A DNA stretch of 64,000 nt from Bradyrhizobium sp. Ce-3 (GTDB taxonomy: Bacteria; Pseudomonadota; Alphaproteobacteria; Rhizobiales; Xanthobacteraceae), in the NCBI RefSeq assembly GCF_022835695.1, contig NZ_BQUV01000001.1:124001-188000 (forward strand). Direction: 5' to 3'. Under the pieces are notes generated by a model. That model made no database searches. It was not told where the DNA came from and saw only the letters and a list, made by a program, of their open reading frames with translations. The number at the start of each line of letters is the position of its first letter. Positions within the stretch are counted from its first letter, which is position 1. This document shows, piece by piece, positions 26,363 to 34,723 of the stretch. A program made the position numbers and the translations under genes.

Positions 26363-27913
26363 ATGAACGAGATGCAGACCCCTTCGGATCATACCGACCA
26401 AATGGATCTCGACCTCGGCCCGATCGAACTACAGAACCCTCTTCAAGACGACCCTCTCCGATACCACCCCGATCTCGATGGCGACACGCTCCGCGAGGAG
26501 TGCGGCGTGTTCGGCATCTTCGGCCATCCCGAGGCCGCCGCGATCACCGCGCTCGGCCTGCACGCGCTCCAGCATCGCGGCCAGGAGGCCGCCGGCATCG
26601 TCTCGTTCGACGGCGCCCGCTTCCACAGTGAACGCCGCCTCGGCCTCGTCGGCGACGCCTTCTCCCGCCGCGAGGTGATCGAGCGCCTGCCCGGCAATGC
26701 CGCGGTCGGCCACGTCCGCTACTCCACGACCGGCGGCACCATCCTGCGCAACGTGCAACCGCTGTTCGCCGAGCTCAGCGCCGGCGGCTTTGCGGTCGGG
26801 CACAACGGCAATCTGACCAACGGCCTGACGCTCCGCCGCGAGCTGGTCAAGGGCGGCGCCATGATGCAGTCGACCACCGACACCGAGGTGATCCTGCATC
26901 TGGTCGCGCAGTCGAAGCGCACCCGCTTCATCGACCGTTTCATCGAGGCGCTGCGCACCATCGAGGGCGCCTACGCGCTGGTCGCGCTGACCAACAAGAA
27001 ACTGGTCGGCGCCCGCGACCCGCTCGGCATCCGTCCGCTGGTGCTCGGCGATCTCGACGGCCATCCGATCCTGACCTCGGAGACCTGCGCGCTCGACATG
27101 ATCGGCGCCAAATATGTCCGCGACATCGAGCCCGGCGAGATCATCGTGTTCGACGAGACCGGCGCCCACAGCCACAAGCCGTTCCCGCCGAAGCCGGCGC
27201 GGCCCTGCATCTTCGAATACATCTATTTCGCGCGGCCGGATTCGATCGTCGGCGGCCGCTCGGTGTACGACGTGCGCAAGGCGTTCGGCGCCCAGCTCGC
27301 CCGCGAGAGTCATCCCGAGGTCGACGTCGTGGTGCCGGTGCCGGATTCCGGCGTGCCCGCCGCGGTCGGCTACAGCCAGTATTCCGGCGTGCCGTTCGAG
27401 CTCGGCATCATCCGCAACCACTATGTCGGCCGCACCTTCATCCAGCCGACCCAGAGCGTGCGCGAGCTCGGCGTGCGCATGAAGCATTCGGCCAACCGCG
27501 CCGCGATCGAGGGCAAGCGCATCATCCTGATCGACGACTCGCTGGTGCGCGGCACCACCTCGAAGAAGATCGTGCGCATGATGCGCGACGCCGGCGCCCG
27601 CGAGGTGCATTTCCGCCTCGCCTCGCCGCCGATCCTCTACCCCGACTATTACGGCATCGACCTGCCGGACCGCGGCGGCCTGCTGGCGGCGACCCATTCG
27701 CTCGAGGAGATGCGCGACATCATCGGCGCCGACTCGCTCGCCTTCCTGTCGATCGACGGCATGTACCGCGCGATGGGCTATGAAGGGCGCGACCCGGCCA
27801 ATCCGAGGTTCGCCGACCATTGCTTCACCGGGGCCTATCCGACCCACCTCACCGACCAGAGCGAAACCGAGGCCCCGCCGCGCCAGCTCTCGCTGCTGGC
27901 CGAGGCGAGCTGA
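26363..27913 (+). CDS. purF: Amidophosphoribosyltransferase
   Basis: 516 residues. First committed step of de novo purine synthesis: PRPP plus glutamine gives phosphoribosylamine. The N-terminal propeptide (1-46) precedes the catalytic Cys47 in EECGVFGIFG, which is exposed by processing in the Bacillus-type enzymes. The Ntn glutaminase domain follows (HGNLTNG-like region VGHNGNLTNG). The PRTase domain has the PRPP loop IILIDDSLVRGTTSKK. The unusually long acidic propeptide (LDLGPIELQNPLQDDPL) is of note. A 43-residue micro-ORF follows. Confidence 0.97.
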   Translation: MNEMQTPSDHTDQMDLDLGPIELQNPLQDDPLRYHPDLDGDTLREECGVFGIFGHPEAAAITALGLHALQHRGQEAAGIVSFDGARFHSERRLGLVGDAFSRREVIERLPGNAAVGHVRYSTTGGTILRNVQPLFAELSAGGFAVGHNGNLTNGLTLRRELVKGGAMMQSTTDTEVILHLVAQSKRTRFIDRFIEALRTIEGAYALVALTNKKLVGARDPLGIRPLVLGDLDGHPILTSETCALDMIGAKYVRDIEPGEIIVFDETGAHSHKPFPPKPARPCIFEYIYFARPDSIVGGRSVYDVRKAFGAQLARESHPEVDVVVPVPDSGVPAAVGYSQYSGVPFELGIIRNHYVGRTFIQPTQSVRELGVRMKHSANRAAIEGKRIILIDDSLVRGTTSKKIVRMMRDAGAREVHFRLASPPILYPDYYGIDLPDRGGLLAATHSLEEMRDIIGADSLAFLSIDGMYRAMGYEGRDPANPRFADHCFTGAYPTHLTDQSETEAPPRQLSLLAEAS

Positions 27914-27926
27914 CGGGAGCAACGTC

Positions 27927-28058
27927 ATGCAGCCGATCATCGGCATCCTCGGTGGGGTGCTGCTGGTTGGCTTCATCGTGTTTGCCTTCCGCCAGGGCTT
28001 CAAGGTGAAGCCCGACAGCTCGGGCAACGGCAGCAACAGCTCCAATATGGACGGGTAG
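27927..28058 (+). CDS. Small membrane protein downstream of purF
   Basis: 43 residues: one hydrophobic helix (MQPIIGILGGVLLVGFIVFA, about 1-20), a basic turn (FRQGFKVKP) and a Gly/Ser/Asn-rich tail. It starts 13 bases after purF with a good GGGAGC ribosome site and ends before a strong terminator, so it is the last gene of the cvpA-purF unit. Function unknown; no family named with confidence. Confidence 0.65.
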   Translation: MQPIIGILGGVLLVGFIVFAFRQGFKVKPDSSGNGSNSSNMDG

Positions 28059-28081
28059 CGGCGATACCGCAGGAATTCATG

Positions 28082-28107
28082 ATGGCCGGGCTTGTCCCGG
28101 CCATTTC
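28082..28107 (+). terminator. Rho-independent terminator of the purF unit
   Basis: ATGGCCGGG (28082-28090), loop CTTGT, CCCGGCCAT (28096-28104), followed by TT: a perfect 9-bp stem 23 bases after the micro-ORF stop. Confidence 0.75.
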
Positions 28108-28146
28108 CGTCTGTAATACCCGCCGCAAGACCACGGACGGACCAAC

Positions 28147-28887
28147 ATGACAAAATCCCTCGCCTCCCGGATTGCCCTCGTCACCGGCGCCTCGCGCGGG
28201 ATCGGCTATGCGACGTCAGTCGCGCTGGCCAAGGCCGGCGCCCATGTCGTTGCGGTGGCGCGCACCCAAGGCGGGCTGGAAGAGCTCGACGACGAGATCC
28301 GAAAAGGTGGCGGCAGCGCCACGCTGGTGCCGCTCTCGCTCACCGACTATGACGGCATCGCGCGGCTCGGCCTCGCGCTGCATGAGCGCCACGGCAAGCT
28401 CGATATCCTGGTCGGCAATGCCGGCACCGCCGGCCCGTCGTCGCCGCTCGGCCATATCGAGCTGAAGCCGTGGAACGACGTGTTCGCGATCAACGTCACC
28501 GCCAACTTCCAGCTGATCCGCTGCATGGACCCGCTGCTGCGCCAGTCCGACGCCGGCCGCGCGCTGTTCGTGACCTCGGGCGTCGCGCACAAGGCCAGCG
28601 CGTATCTCGGCCCCTACGCGGCCTCGAAGGCCGCGCTCGACGCGCTGGTGCGCTCCTGGGCCAATGAGACCGCGAACACGGCGCTCCGCGTCAACCTGTT
28701 CAGCCCGGGCCCGATCCGCACCCGGATGCGGGCGCAGGTGTTTCCCGGCGAGGATCCGATGACGCTGGATACGCCGGACATGGCCGCCGAATTCATCGTG
28801 CCGATGTGCTCGCCGGACTGGACCGAGACCGGCAAGCTCTACGACTACAAGGCGCACACGCTGCGCACGTTCCAGCCGCCGGTGTAG
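28147..28887 (+). CDS. SDR family NAD(P)-dependent oxidoreductase
   Basis: 246 residues of the short-chain dehydrogenase family. TGASRGIGYATS (about 15-26) binds the cofactor, and NAGTAGPSSPLG stands at the usual NAG position. The Ser-Tyr-Lys set is FVTSGVAHKASAYLGPYAASK. The C-terminus RTFQPPV is that of plain SDRs. Substrate not determined. It is preceded by a purF-operon terminator and so forms its own unit. Confidence 0.9.
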   Translation: MTKSLASRIALVTGASRGIGYATSVALAKAGAHVVAVARTQGGLEELDDEIRKGGGSATLVPLSLTDYDGIARLGLALHERHGKLDILVGNAGTAGPSSPLGHIELKPWNDVFAINVTANFQLIRCMDPLLRQSDAGRALFVTSGVAHKASAYLGPYAASKAALDALVRSWANETANTALRVNLFSPGPIRTRMRAQVFPGEDPMTLDTPDMAAEFIVPMCSPDWTETGKLYDYKAHTLRTFQPPV

Positions 28888-28913
28888 GCCGCCTCTCTAC
28901 CAGAGAAGACCCC

Positions 28914-29024
28914 GTAGCCCGGATGGAGCGAAGCGCAATCCGGGACAGCTTCTCCGCAGAGAGACTTGTCCCGGATTTCGCTTCGCTCCATCCGGGCTAC
29001 GCGCTCCATCCGGGCTACGCAGCT
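28914..29024. repeat. Palindromic intergenic repeat (type B)
   Basis: GTAGCCCGGATGGAGCGAAG (from 28914) is the reverse complement of CTTCGCTCCATCCGGGCTAC (ending at 29000), and a truncated third copy (CTCCATCCGGGCTACGC) follows at about 29004-29021. A related copy lies at about 61344-61430. This is a REP-like element between the SDR gene and the first NHL gene. Confidence 0.75.
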
Positions 29025-29109
29025 CCTTGCGATTGACTCGCTCGCGTCGCCGCGATTGACTGCCCTCCCCAGCGGCACGGCCGCCAAGAAGAAGCTCGGG
29101 AGGCAACCA

Positions 29110-30246
29110 ATGACGCCGACGTTCAATCGCGCGCGCTCCATCCTGTCCGGATTGTTTCTCTCCGCCTGCATCGCATCATCGGCCCTCTTCGTTGCAGCTT
29201 CGCCCGCCACGGCCGGCGACGTCCCGACCTTCGCGGTCGATGCGTCCTGGCCGAAGCAACTGCCCAACAACTGGATCATCGGACAGGTCGGCGGCATCAC
29301 CGTCGACTGGCAGGGGCACATCTGGGTGATCCACCGGCCGCGGTCGCTGACCGACGGCGAGAAGGCCGCCACTCTCAATCCGCCGCGGGCGAAATGCTGC
29401 GTGCCGGCGCCGCCGGTGCTGGAGTTCGACGTCAACGGCAATCTGCTGCGCTCCTGGGGCGGCCCCGGCGACGGCTATCAATGGGTCGGCCGCGAGCACG
29501 GCATCGAGGTCGACGAACGCGGCTTCGTCTGGATCGGCGGCAATGCCGATGACGACAGCGCGATCCTGAAGTTCTCGCTCGACGGCAAGTATCTCGGCCA
29601 GATCGGCAAGATCGCAGCCCGCACCAACAGCAACGACACCAGCCAGCTCGGCCGGCCCGCCGGCATCGCGATCGACAAGGCCGCCAACGAGCTCTACGTC
29701 GCCGACGGCTACGGCAACCGCCGCGTCATCGTGTTCGACGCCACCACGCTGGCCTACAAGCGGCTGTGGGGCGGCACCGGCAAGACGCCGAACGACGACA
29801 AGCAGCCGCCCTACACGCCGACCGCGCCGGAGCAGCAGCAATTCGGCAATCCCGTGCATTGCATCAAGATCGCCAATGACGGGTTGGTCTATGTTTGCGA
29901 CCGCAGCCAGGACCGCATCCAGGTGTTCAAGAAGGACGGCACCTTCGTGAAGGAGTTCTTCTACGAGAAGAACACGCTCGGCGACGGCGCGGTGTTCGAT
30001 CTCGCGCTGTGGCCGGATGCGAAGCAGACCTACCTGTTGAATGCCGACGGCGCCAACAACGAGATCCGCATCATCAGGCGCGCCGACGGCAGCGTGGCCG
30101 GCACGTTCGGCCATAACGGCCGCAACGCCGGACAGTTCTCGCTGCTGCATGTCATGGCCGTCGACAAGAAGGGCAACGTCTACACCGGCGAGGTCGAGGG
30201 CAAGCGGATCCAGAAATTCAAGCCGACCTCCGGCGCGCCGAAGTAA
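29110..30246 (+). CDS. Secreted NHL-repeat beta-propeller protein (copy 1)
   Basis: 378 residues. The signal peptide (about 1-37) ends ATAG. The mature part carries about six NHL-type repeats; recurring pieces are GIEVDERGFVWIGG, GIAIDKAANELYVADGYGN, CIKIANDGLVYVCDR and MAVDKKGNVYTGEVEGKRIQKF. The fold is that of NHL propellers, often seen with peptidyl-alpha-hydroxyglycine lyase-like proteins. No catalytic set was confirmed. The start at 29110 has a GGGAGG ribosome site; the frame open upstream runs through a type B repeat. A close paralogue follows at 30322. Confidence 0.85.
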   Translation: MTPTFNRARSILSGLFLSACIASSALFVAASPATAGDVPTFAVDASWPKQLPNNWIIGQVGGITVDWQGHIWVIHRPRSLTDGEKAATLNPPRAKCCVPAPPVLEFDVNGNLLRSWGGPGDGYQWVGREHGIEVDERGFVWIGGNADDDSAILKFSLDGKYLGQIGKIAARTNSNDTSQLGRPAGIAIDKAANELYVADGYGNRRVIVFDATTLAYKRLWGGTGKTPNDDKQPPYTPTAPEQQQFGNPVHCIKIANDGLVYVCDRSQDRIQVFKKDGTFVKEFFYEKNTLGDGAVFDLALWPDAKQTYLLNADGANNEIRIIRRADGSVAGTFGHNGRNAGQFSLLHVMAVDKKGNVYTGEVEGKRIQKFKPTSGAPK

Positions 30247-30321
30247 CGGCTGCGTCGGATGACGCGACGATAGCATCGTCCGGCGTTCACGCAGATTGTC
30301 GCAACGAAAGCCAGAGCAACC

Positions 30322-31461
30322 ATGATGCCGATGCTTCCTCGCCTGCGCGCAACACTGTCCAGCATCGCGTACGCCGCCTGCCTCGCGTCGTCAGCCCTGC
30401 TCGGCGCGCAGCCACAGGCGCAGGCCGGCGACATCCCGACCTTCACGGTCGATGCGGCATGGCCAAAGCCGCTGCCGAACAACTGGATCCTCGGCCAGGT
30501 CGGCGGCATCACCGTCGATTGGCAGGGCCATGTCTGGATGATCCACCGGCCGCGCTCGCTGACCGACGACGAGAAAGGCGCCGCGCTCAACCCGCCGCGC
30601 TCGAAGTGCTGCGTCTCGGCGCCGCCGGTGCTCGAGTTCGACGCCGACGGCAATCTGCTGCGCGCTTGGGGCGGCCCGGGCGACGGTTACGAATGGGTCG
30701 GCCGCGAGCACGGCATCGAGGTCGACGAGCGCGGCTTCGTCTGGATCGGCGGCAACGCCGACAATGACAATGCGATCCTCAAATTCACGCTCGACGGCAA
30801 GTTCGTTTCGCAGATCGGCTCGATCGCGCCGAGCAAGGGGTCGAGCGACACGACACAGCTCGGCAAGCCGGCCGAGACCGCGATCGACAAGGCGGCCGAC
30901 GAGATCTACGTCGCCGACGGTTACGGCAACCACCGCGTCATCGTGTTCGACGCCACGAGCGGCGCCTACAAGCGGCATTGGGGCGCCTATGGCAACAAGC
31001 CCGATGACGCCAAGCAGCCAGCCTACGACCCGAAGGCGCCGGTCGCGCAGCAGTTCGGTAATCCCGTGCATTGCGTCAAGATCGCCAATGACGGGCTGGT
31101 CTATGTCTGCGACCGCATCAACAACCGCATCCAGGTGTTTCGGAAGGACGGCAGCTTCGTAAAGGAGTTCTTCTTCGAGAAGAACACGCTCGGCAATGGC
31201 GCGGTCTGGGACATCGCGCTGTGGCCCGATCCGCAGCAGACCTATCTGCTCGCGGCCGACGGCGAGAACAACGAGATTCGCATCGTCAGGCGCGCCGACG
31301 GCACCGTGGTCGGCAGCTTCGGCCGCAACGGCCGCAATGCCGGGCAATTCCACTGGGTGCACGCGCTCGCGGTCGACGCCAAGGGCAATGTCTACACCGC
31401 CGAGGTCGACACCGGAAAACGCATCCAGAAATTCAAGCTGACCTCGGACGCGCTCAAATAA
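30322..31461 (+). CDS. Secreted NHL-repeat beta-propeller protein (copy 2)
   Basis: 379 residues, aligned end to end with the preceding gene. Shared blocks include LPNNWIxGQVGGITVDWQGH, PPRxKCCVxAPPVLEFD, GIEVDERGFVWIGGNAD and VKIANDGLVYVCDR. Signal peptide about 1-34. By eye the two are roughly 70% identical, so this is a tandem duplication. ATG codons at 30322 and 30325 are equivalent choices. A single periplasmic or exported function is inferred; the ligand or substrate is unknown. Confidence 0.85.
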   Translation: MMPMLPRLRATLSSIAYAACLASSALLGAQPQAQAGDIPTFTVDAAWPKPLPNNWILGQVGGITVDWQGHVWMIHRPRSLTDDEKGAALNPPRSKCCVSAPPVLEFDADGNLLRAWGGPGDGYEWVGREHGIEVDERGFVWIGGNADNDNAILKFTLDGKFVSQIGSIAPSKGSSDTTQLGKPAETAIDKAADEIYVADGYGNHRVIVFDATSGAYKRHWGAYGNKPDDAKQPAYDPKAPVAQQFGNPVHCVKIANDGLVYVCDRINNRIQVFRKDGSFVKEFFFEKNTLGNGAVWDIALWPDPQQTYLLAADGENNEIRIVRRADGTVVGSFGRNGRNAGQFHWVHALAVDAKGNVYTAEVDTGKRIQKFKLTSDALK

Positions 31462-31482
31462 GCGGCAGCTCAGTTTTCCGTT

Positions 31483-31533
31483 TTGACGCGTTTTCGTCAC
31501 GCGAACCGCTGTCCGCTTCGCTCGAAGACGCGC
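31483..31533. repeat. Dispersed intergenic repeat (type D)
   Basis: TTGACGCGTTTTCGTCACGC followed by GAACCG and CTTCGCTCGAAGACGC. A second copy, with only a few mismatches, lies at about 58496-58546 (TTTGACGCGTTTTCTTCACG). Both sit in gene-free gaps next to a gene end. Confidence 0.7.
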
Positions 31534-31673
31534 CGGATGACGCTTCGACGCAGTTCATCCTGCTTTATACGGATTGCCGCCTCGCCCCGGAAAGGGTAAG
31601 CGGGAACCCGAACGACCGGCACAAGGCCCCACAAGAGGGCCGTCCGGAAAAATCACAGTGGAGGGAATGTCTC

Positions 31674-32900
31674 ATGACGACGACGCTCGCACGGCGCCAC
31701 GCCGTGCTTTTCGCTTGCGCTGCACTCGGCCTTGCCACCCCCGCCTTTGCTCAGGACAAGAACGTCAAGATCGGCGTGCTCAACGACATGTCGGGCCTCT
31801 ATGCCGACATCGGCGGCCCGAACTCGGTGGCCGCGGCCAACATGGCGGTGGAGGATTCCGGCCTGCGCGCCAAGGGCTGGAAGATCGAGGTGGTCAGCGG
31901 CGATCACCAGAACAAGCCCGACGTCGGCGTCAACATCGCGCGCAACTGGATCGACAACGACAAGGTCGACATCATCACCGACACGCCGAACTCCGGCGTC
32001 GCGCTGGCGGTGAGCAACCTCGCCAAGGAGAAGAACTCGATCGTGCTCAATTCGGGCGCTGCGACCGCCGACCTCACCGGCAAGGCCTGCAACGCCAACA
32101 CGATCTCCTACACGTTCGACACCTACATGCTCGCCAATGGCACCGGCAAGGCGCTGACCAAGGCCGGCGGCGACACCTGGTTCTTCCTCACCGCCGACTA
32201 CGCCTTCGGCCATGCGCTGGAGCGCGACACCTCGGCGGTGGTCACCGCGAACGGCGGCAAGGTGCTCGGCGGTGTCAAGCACCCGCTCAACACCGCGGAC
32301 TTCTCCTCGTTCCTGCTGCAGGCGCAGGCCTCCAAGGCCAAGATCATCGGCCTCGCCAATGCCGGCGGCGACACCACCAACGCGATCAAGCAGGCGTCCG
32401 AGTTCGGCATCACCGCGGGCGGCCAGAAGCTCGCGGCGCTGCTGCTGTTCGTCAACGACGTGCACGCGCTGGGCCTGAAGATCGCGCAGGGCCTGACCTT
32501 CACCGAGTCGTTCTACTGGGACATGAACGACCAGACCCGGGCCTGGTCGAAGCGTTTCCAGAAGGTCTCGCCGAAGGGCTCGATGCCGTCGATGACGGTC
32601 GCCGGCGTCTATGCCGGCGTGCTGCATTATTTGAAGGCGCTCGACGCGATGGGCGGCAATCCGCATGACGGCGCCAAGGTCGTCGCCAAGATGAAGGAGA
32701 TCCCGACCGACGATCCGCTGTTCGGCAAGGGTCCCCTGCGGATCGACGGACGCCGCATCATTCCGGCCTATCTGTTCGAAGTGAAGAAGCCGGAAGAGTC
32801 GAAATATCCCTGGGACTATTACAAGCTGATCGCCACCATCTCTCCGGAAGACGCCGCCAAGCCGCTCGAGGCCAGCGACTGTCCGCTGGTGAAGAAGTAA
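31674..32900 (+). CDS. Orphan Liv-type ABC transporter substrate-binding protein
   Basis: 408 residues. The signal peptide (1-27) ends FAQDKNVKIG; the rest is a type I periplasmic binding protein of the branched-chain amino acid (LivJ/LivK) family. It is very close to the operon-linked binding protein at 53018-54238: TWFFLTADYAFG, TSAVVTANGGKV, KHPLNTADFSSFLLQAQASK and AKIIGLANAGGDTTN are shared. No permease or ATPase gene is adjacent. It may deliver a ligand to another Liv system or to a sensor. It follows the two NHL genes with a gap of about 210 bases that contains a repeat. GAGGGA supports the start at 31674. Confidence 0.92.
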   Translation: MTTTLARRHAVLFACAALGLATPAFAQDKNVKIGVLNDMSGLYADIGGPNSVAAANMAVEDSGLRAKGWKIEVVSGDHQNKPDVGVNIARNWIDNDKVDIITDTPNSGVALAVSNLAKEKNSIVLNSGAATADLTGKACNANTISYTFDTYMLANGTGKALTKAGGDTWFFLTADYAFGHALERDTSAVVTANGGKVLGGVKHPLNTADFSSFLLQAQASKAKIIGLANAGGDTTNAIKQASEFGITAGGQKLAALLLFVNDVHALGLKIAQGLTFTESFYWDMNDQTRAWSKRFQKVSPKGSMPSMTVAGVYAGVLHYLKALDAMGGNPHDGAKVVAKMKEIPTDDPLFGKGPLRIDGRRIIPAYLFEVKKPEESKYPWDYYKLIATISPEDAAKPLEASDCPLVKK

Positions 32901-32910
32901 GCGGGCAGCC

Positions 32911-32993
32911 GTCATTGCGAGCGAAGCGAAGCAATCCATCACGCCACAAGCGGAGCCATGGATTGCTTCGTCGCTATCGCTCCTCGCAATGAC
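32911..32993. repeat. Palindromic intergenic repeat (type C)
   Basis: GTCATTGCGAG (32911-32921) pairs with CTCGCAATGAC (32983-32993), and internal GCAATCCAT (32931-32939) pairs with ATGGATTGC (32958-32966). It is a nested hairpin typical of rhizobial REP-like repeats and lies just after the binding-protein stop. Confidence 0.75.
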
Positions 32994-33041
32994 GACGGAG
33001 ACAGAATCGTGATCCCATAAGATTAACCTACCCTAACCCCA

Positions 33042-33614
33042 TCATTTCGCCGCCGACTTCGCTCTAGCCGCCGGTGCTAACATCGACACCCATTCCCGGT
33101 CGCCGCGCGGGCCGCCGGGATCGCCGGTCAGGCCGACGAGTTGTCCCGGCTGAACGTCGAGCGTCTGCGTCCAGGTCTGGGTCTGGCACAGGAACCTGAC
33201 CAGGCACCCCTTGAGCTTGAGACGGTCGGACGCGTCGCGCCACAGCGAAATCGAATAGCGTTCGCCGTCCTCGGCGTTGTAGATCTCGCCGTTGAACCGC
33301 CCCTCGGCCGTGACCGTCAGGCCCATGATCAACTGATGGCCGAGCAGCGCGCGCGCTCGCTTGTCGGGATCGGGATTGAGGGCGTCACGATACGGTTGGC
33401 CGCGCGGATCGACCGGGTCCTTCATCCAGACGATGAAGCCGCAGATGTGGTCGCGCGCAACGCCGCAGCGTTCGAGCCGGATGCGCGCGCGTCCGTCTTC
33501 GGTGAGCCAGGTGCCGCTCGGATCGCTCGATGCGATCACGTCGGCATGGCCGGTCGAGCTCATCAGAATGGCGGCGACCAGGCTGCGCAGAAACAGGCGA
33601 ACCATGTAATTCAT
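33042..33614 (-). CDS. DUF2147 family exported protein
   Basis: 190 residues. The signal peptide (about 1-24) ends STGHA. The domain carries the DUF2147 pattern: SGTWLTEDGRARIRLERC near the start, then CGFIVWMKDP and LIMGLTVTAEGRFNGEIYNAEDGERYS, then SDRLKLKGC. These are small extracytoplasmic proteins of unknown function with a lipocalin-like strand pattern. Three or four cysteines could form disulfides. It ends 49 bases after the DUF3313 gene in the same direction and may be co-transcribed with it. Confidence 0.85.
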   Translation of the reverse strand: MNYMVRLFLRSLVAAILMSSTGHADVIASSDPSGTWLTEDGRARIRLERCGVARDHICGFIVWMKDPVDPRGQPYRDALNPDPDKRARALLGHQLIMGLTVTAEGRFNGEIYNAEDGERYSISLWRDASDRLKLKGCLVRFLCQTQTWTQTLDVQPGQLVGLTGDPGGPRGDREWVSMLAPAARAKSAAK

Positions 33615-33663
33615 TCGACAGCACCTTTCATTGTCGGGATCGTTGCGGCAGGCGCGACGCGCC

Positions 33664-34326
33664 TTACTTCAGTTGCGCCATGAAGGCATCGGCGCCCTTG
33701 TCGATGCCGGCGGTGGCGGCGGCGAGATCGCCGACGCTGGCCTTGATGTCGTAGGCATTGGGATATTGCTTGCTGACATAGGCGCCGAGCAGCCGCGCGG
33801 TCGGGCCGTCGAACATCTCGACCGCATAGATCACCGAGCCGGTCATGGTGCCCTCGCCGTCACGCGCCGCCTGCACGCCGTTGTAGATCGCGCCGGCCAT
33901 ATCGAAGCGCGACAGCGTGCCGAGCACCGGCGTGTTGGCGACCGCACCGGTCAGCGTCAACCGCACGCGAAACGTGTTCGGTCCGCGCATGTTCACCAGC
34001 GTGAAGCGGCCGCGCAGCTTGTCGGCGAAGCGGGTCTGCATATAGGCGGCGAGCGTCTCCTTGTCCTTCTCGGACATCTCGCCGAACTGATGATCGGCGC
34101 CGCGATAGATCACGACCGGATCGAGCATCACCTTGTTGTAGCTCCGCCAGTCGACCGGCGGCGCGTAGCGATACGGCACACGCCCCGACGAGTCGGACGT
34201 GTCCGGCGTCATGTAGGCCGACGAGGCCACGTCCGAATAGGCCACCGGCGTGACGGCGGCACATCCTGCTGCGAGGACGCAAAGCGCCATCGCTCCCAGA
34301 CCGCGCGCGGCGATCGAGCTCTCCAT
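33664..34326 (-). CDS. DUF3313 family lipoprotein
   Basis: 220 residues. Its signal peptide has a lipobox at LAAGC (about residue 22), so it is probably an outer-membrane lipoprotein. The body fits DUF3313 (SYNKVMLDPVVIYRG, then FADKLRGRFTLV and GPNTFRVRLTLTGAV). Function unknown. A 24-bp TetR-type palindrome lies 142 bases upstream (34468-34491). Confidence 0.85.
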   Translation of the reverse strand: MESSIAARGLGAMALCVLAAGCAAVTPVAYSDVASSAYMTPDTSDSSGRVPYRYAPPVDWRSYNKVMLDPVVIYRGADHQFGEMSEKDKETLAAYMQTRFADKLRGRFTLVNMRGPNTFRVRLTLTGAVANTPVLGTLSRFDMAGAIYNGVQAARDGEGTMTGSVIYAVEMFDGPTARLLGAYVSKQYPNAYDIKASVGDLAAATAGIDKGADAFMAQLK

Positions 34327-34467
34327 TCCAATCTCCTCATCCGATCCTAAAGCGGAAGAGCAGCTCGGCCGCAGCCGCGTCCGGGGCTGAAAGTACGGCT
34401 GCGGCCGTCACTGCCGATCTGGCTCGCCGTCCCGGCGCCGCCAGATCTTGCCTCAGTGCGGCAAGGT

Positions 34468-34491
34468 ATAAAACCGACCAGGCGGTTTGTA
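34468..34491. promoter_or_regulatory. TetR-type palindrome, copy 1
   Basis: AAAACCG-N6-CGGTTT (core 34471-34488), extending to GGTTTGTA on the right (34484-34491). It matches the second site at 35911-35934 in 17 of 24 positions including the AAACC and GGTTTGTA halves. It is 142 bases upstream of the DUF3313 start. The regulator is not proven; the TetR gene between the two sites is the obvious candidate. Confidence 0.55.
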
Positions 34492-34659
34492 AAGTTGCAA
34501 TCGCAGCAAACGCGCCAGGAAAATGCGGCGGGTCGAAACGTCATGGAAAGCCGCGGTGAAACCGCGTCGTGACATGCGGCGCCGCCTTGTCACAAACCCG
34601 CGATATCTCTCGTGCTAACGCACCACCTGCCGGGGGATTTCAGGGGCCCGGTGCCGATC

Positions 34660-34700
34660 CAACGCCGCCAAGCGATCCATATTCCGCTTGGGCGGCGTTG
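34660..34700. terminator. Long hairpin after the TetR gene
   Basis: CAACGCCGCCAAGCG (34660-34674) pairs with CGCTTGGGCGGCGTTG (34685-34700) with one bulged base. It lies 24 bases downstream of the TetR stop, and TGTTTT follows on the plus strand. Probably a transcription terminator, most likely bidirectional. Confidence 0.55.
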
Positions 34701-34723
34701 TGTTTTCAGGCAACGCCGGAAGT

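Noticed and set aside
26429-28153. Minus-strand frame of 574 codons opposite purF
   Set aside because: Shadow of purF; Arg/Ala/Gly/Asp-rich without motifs.
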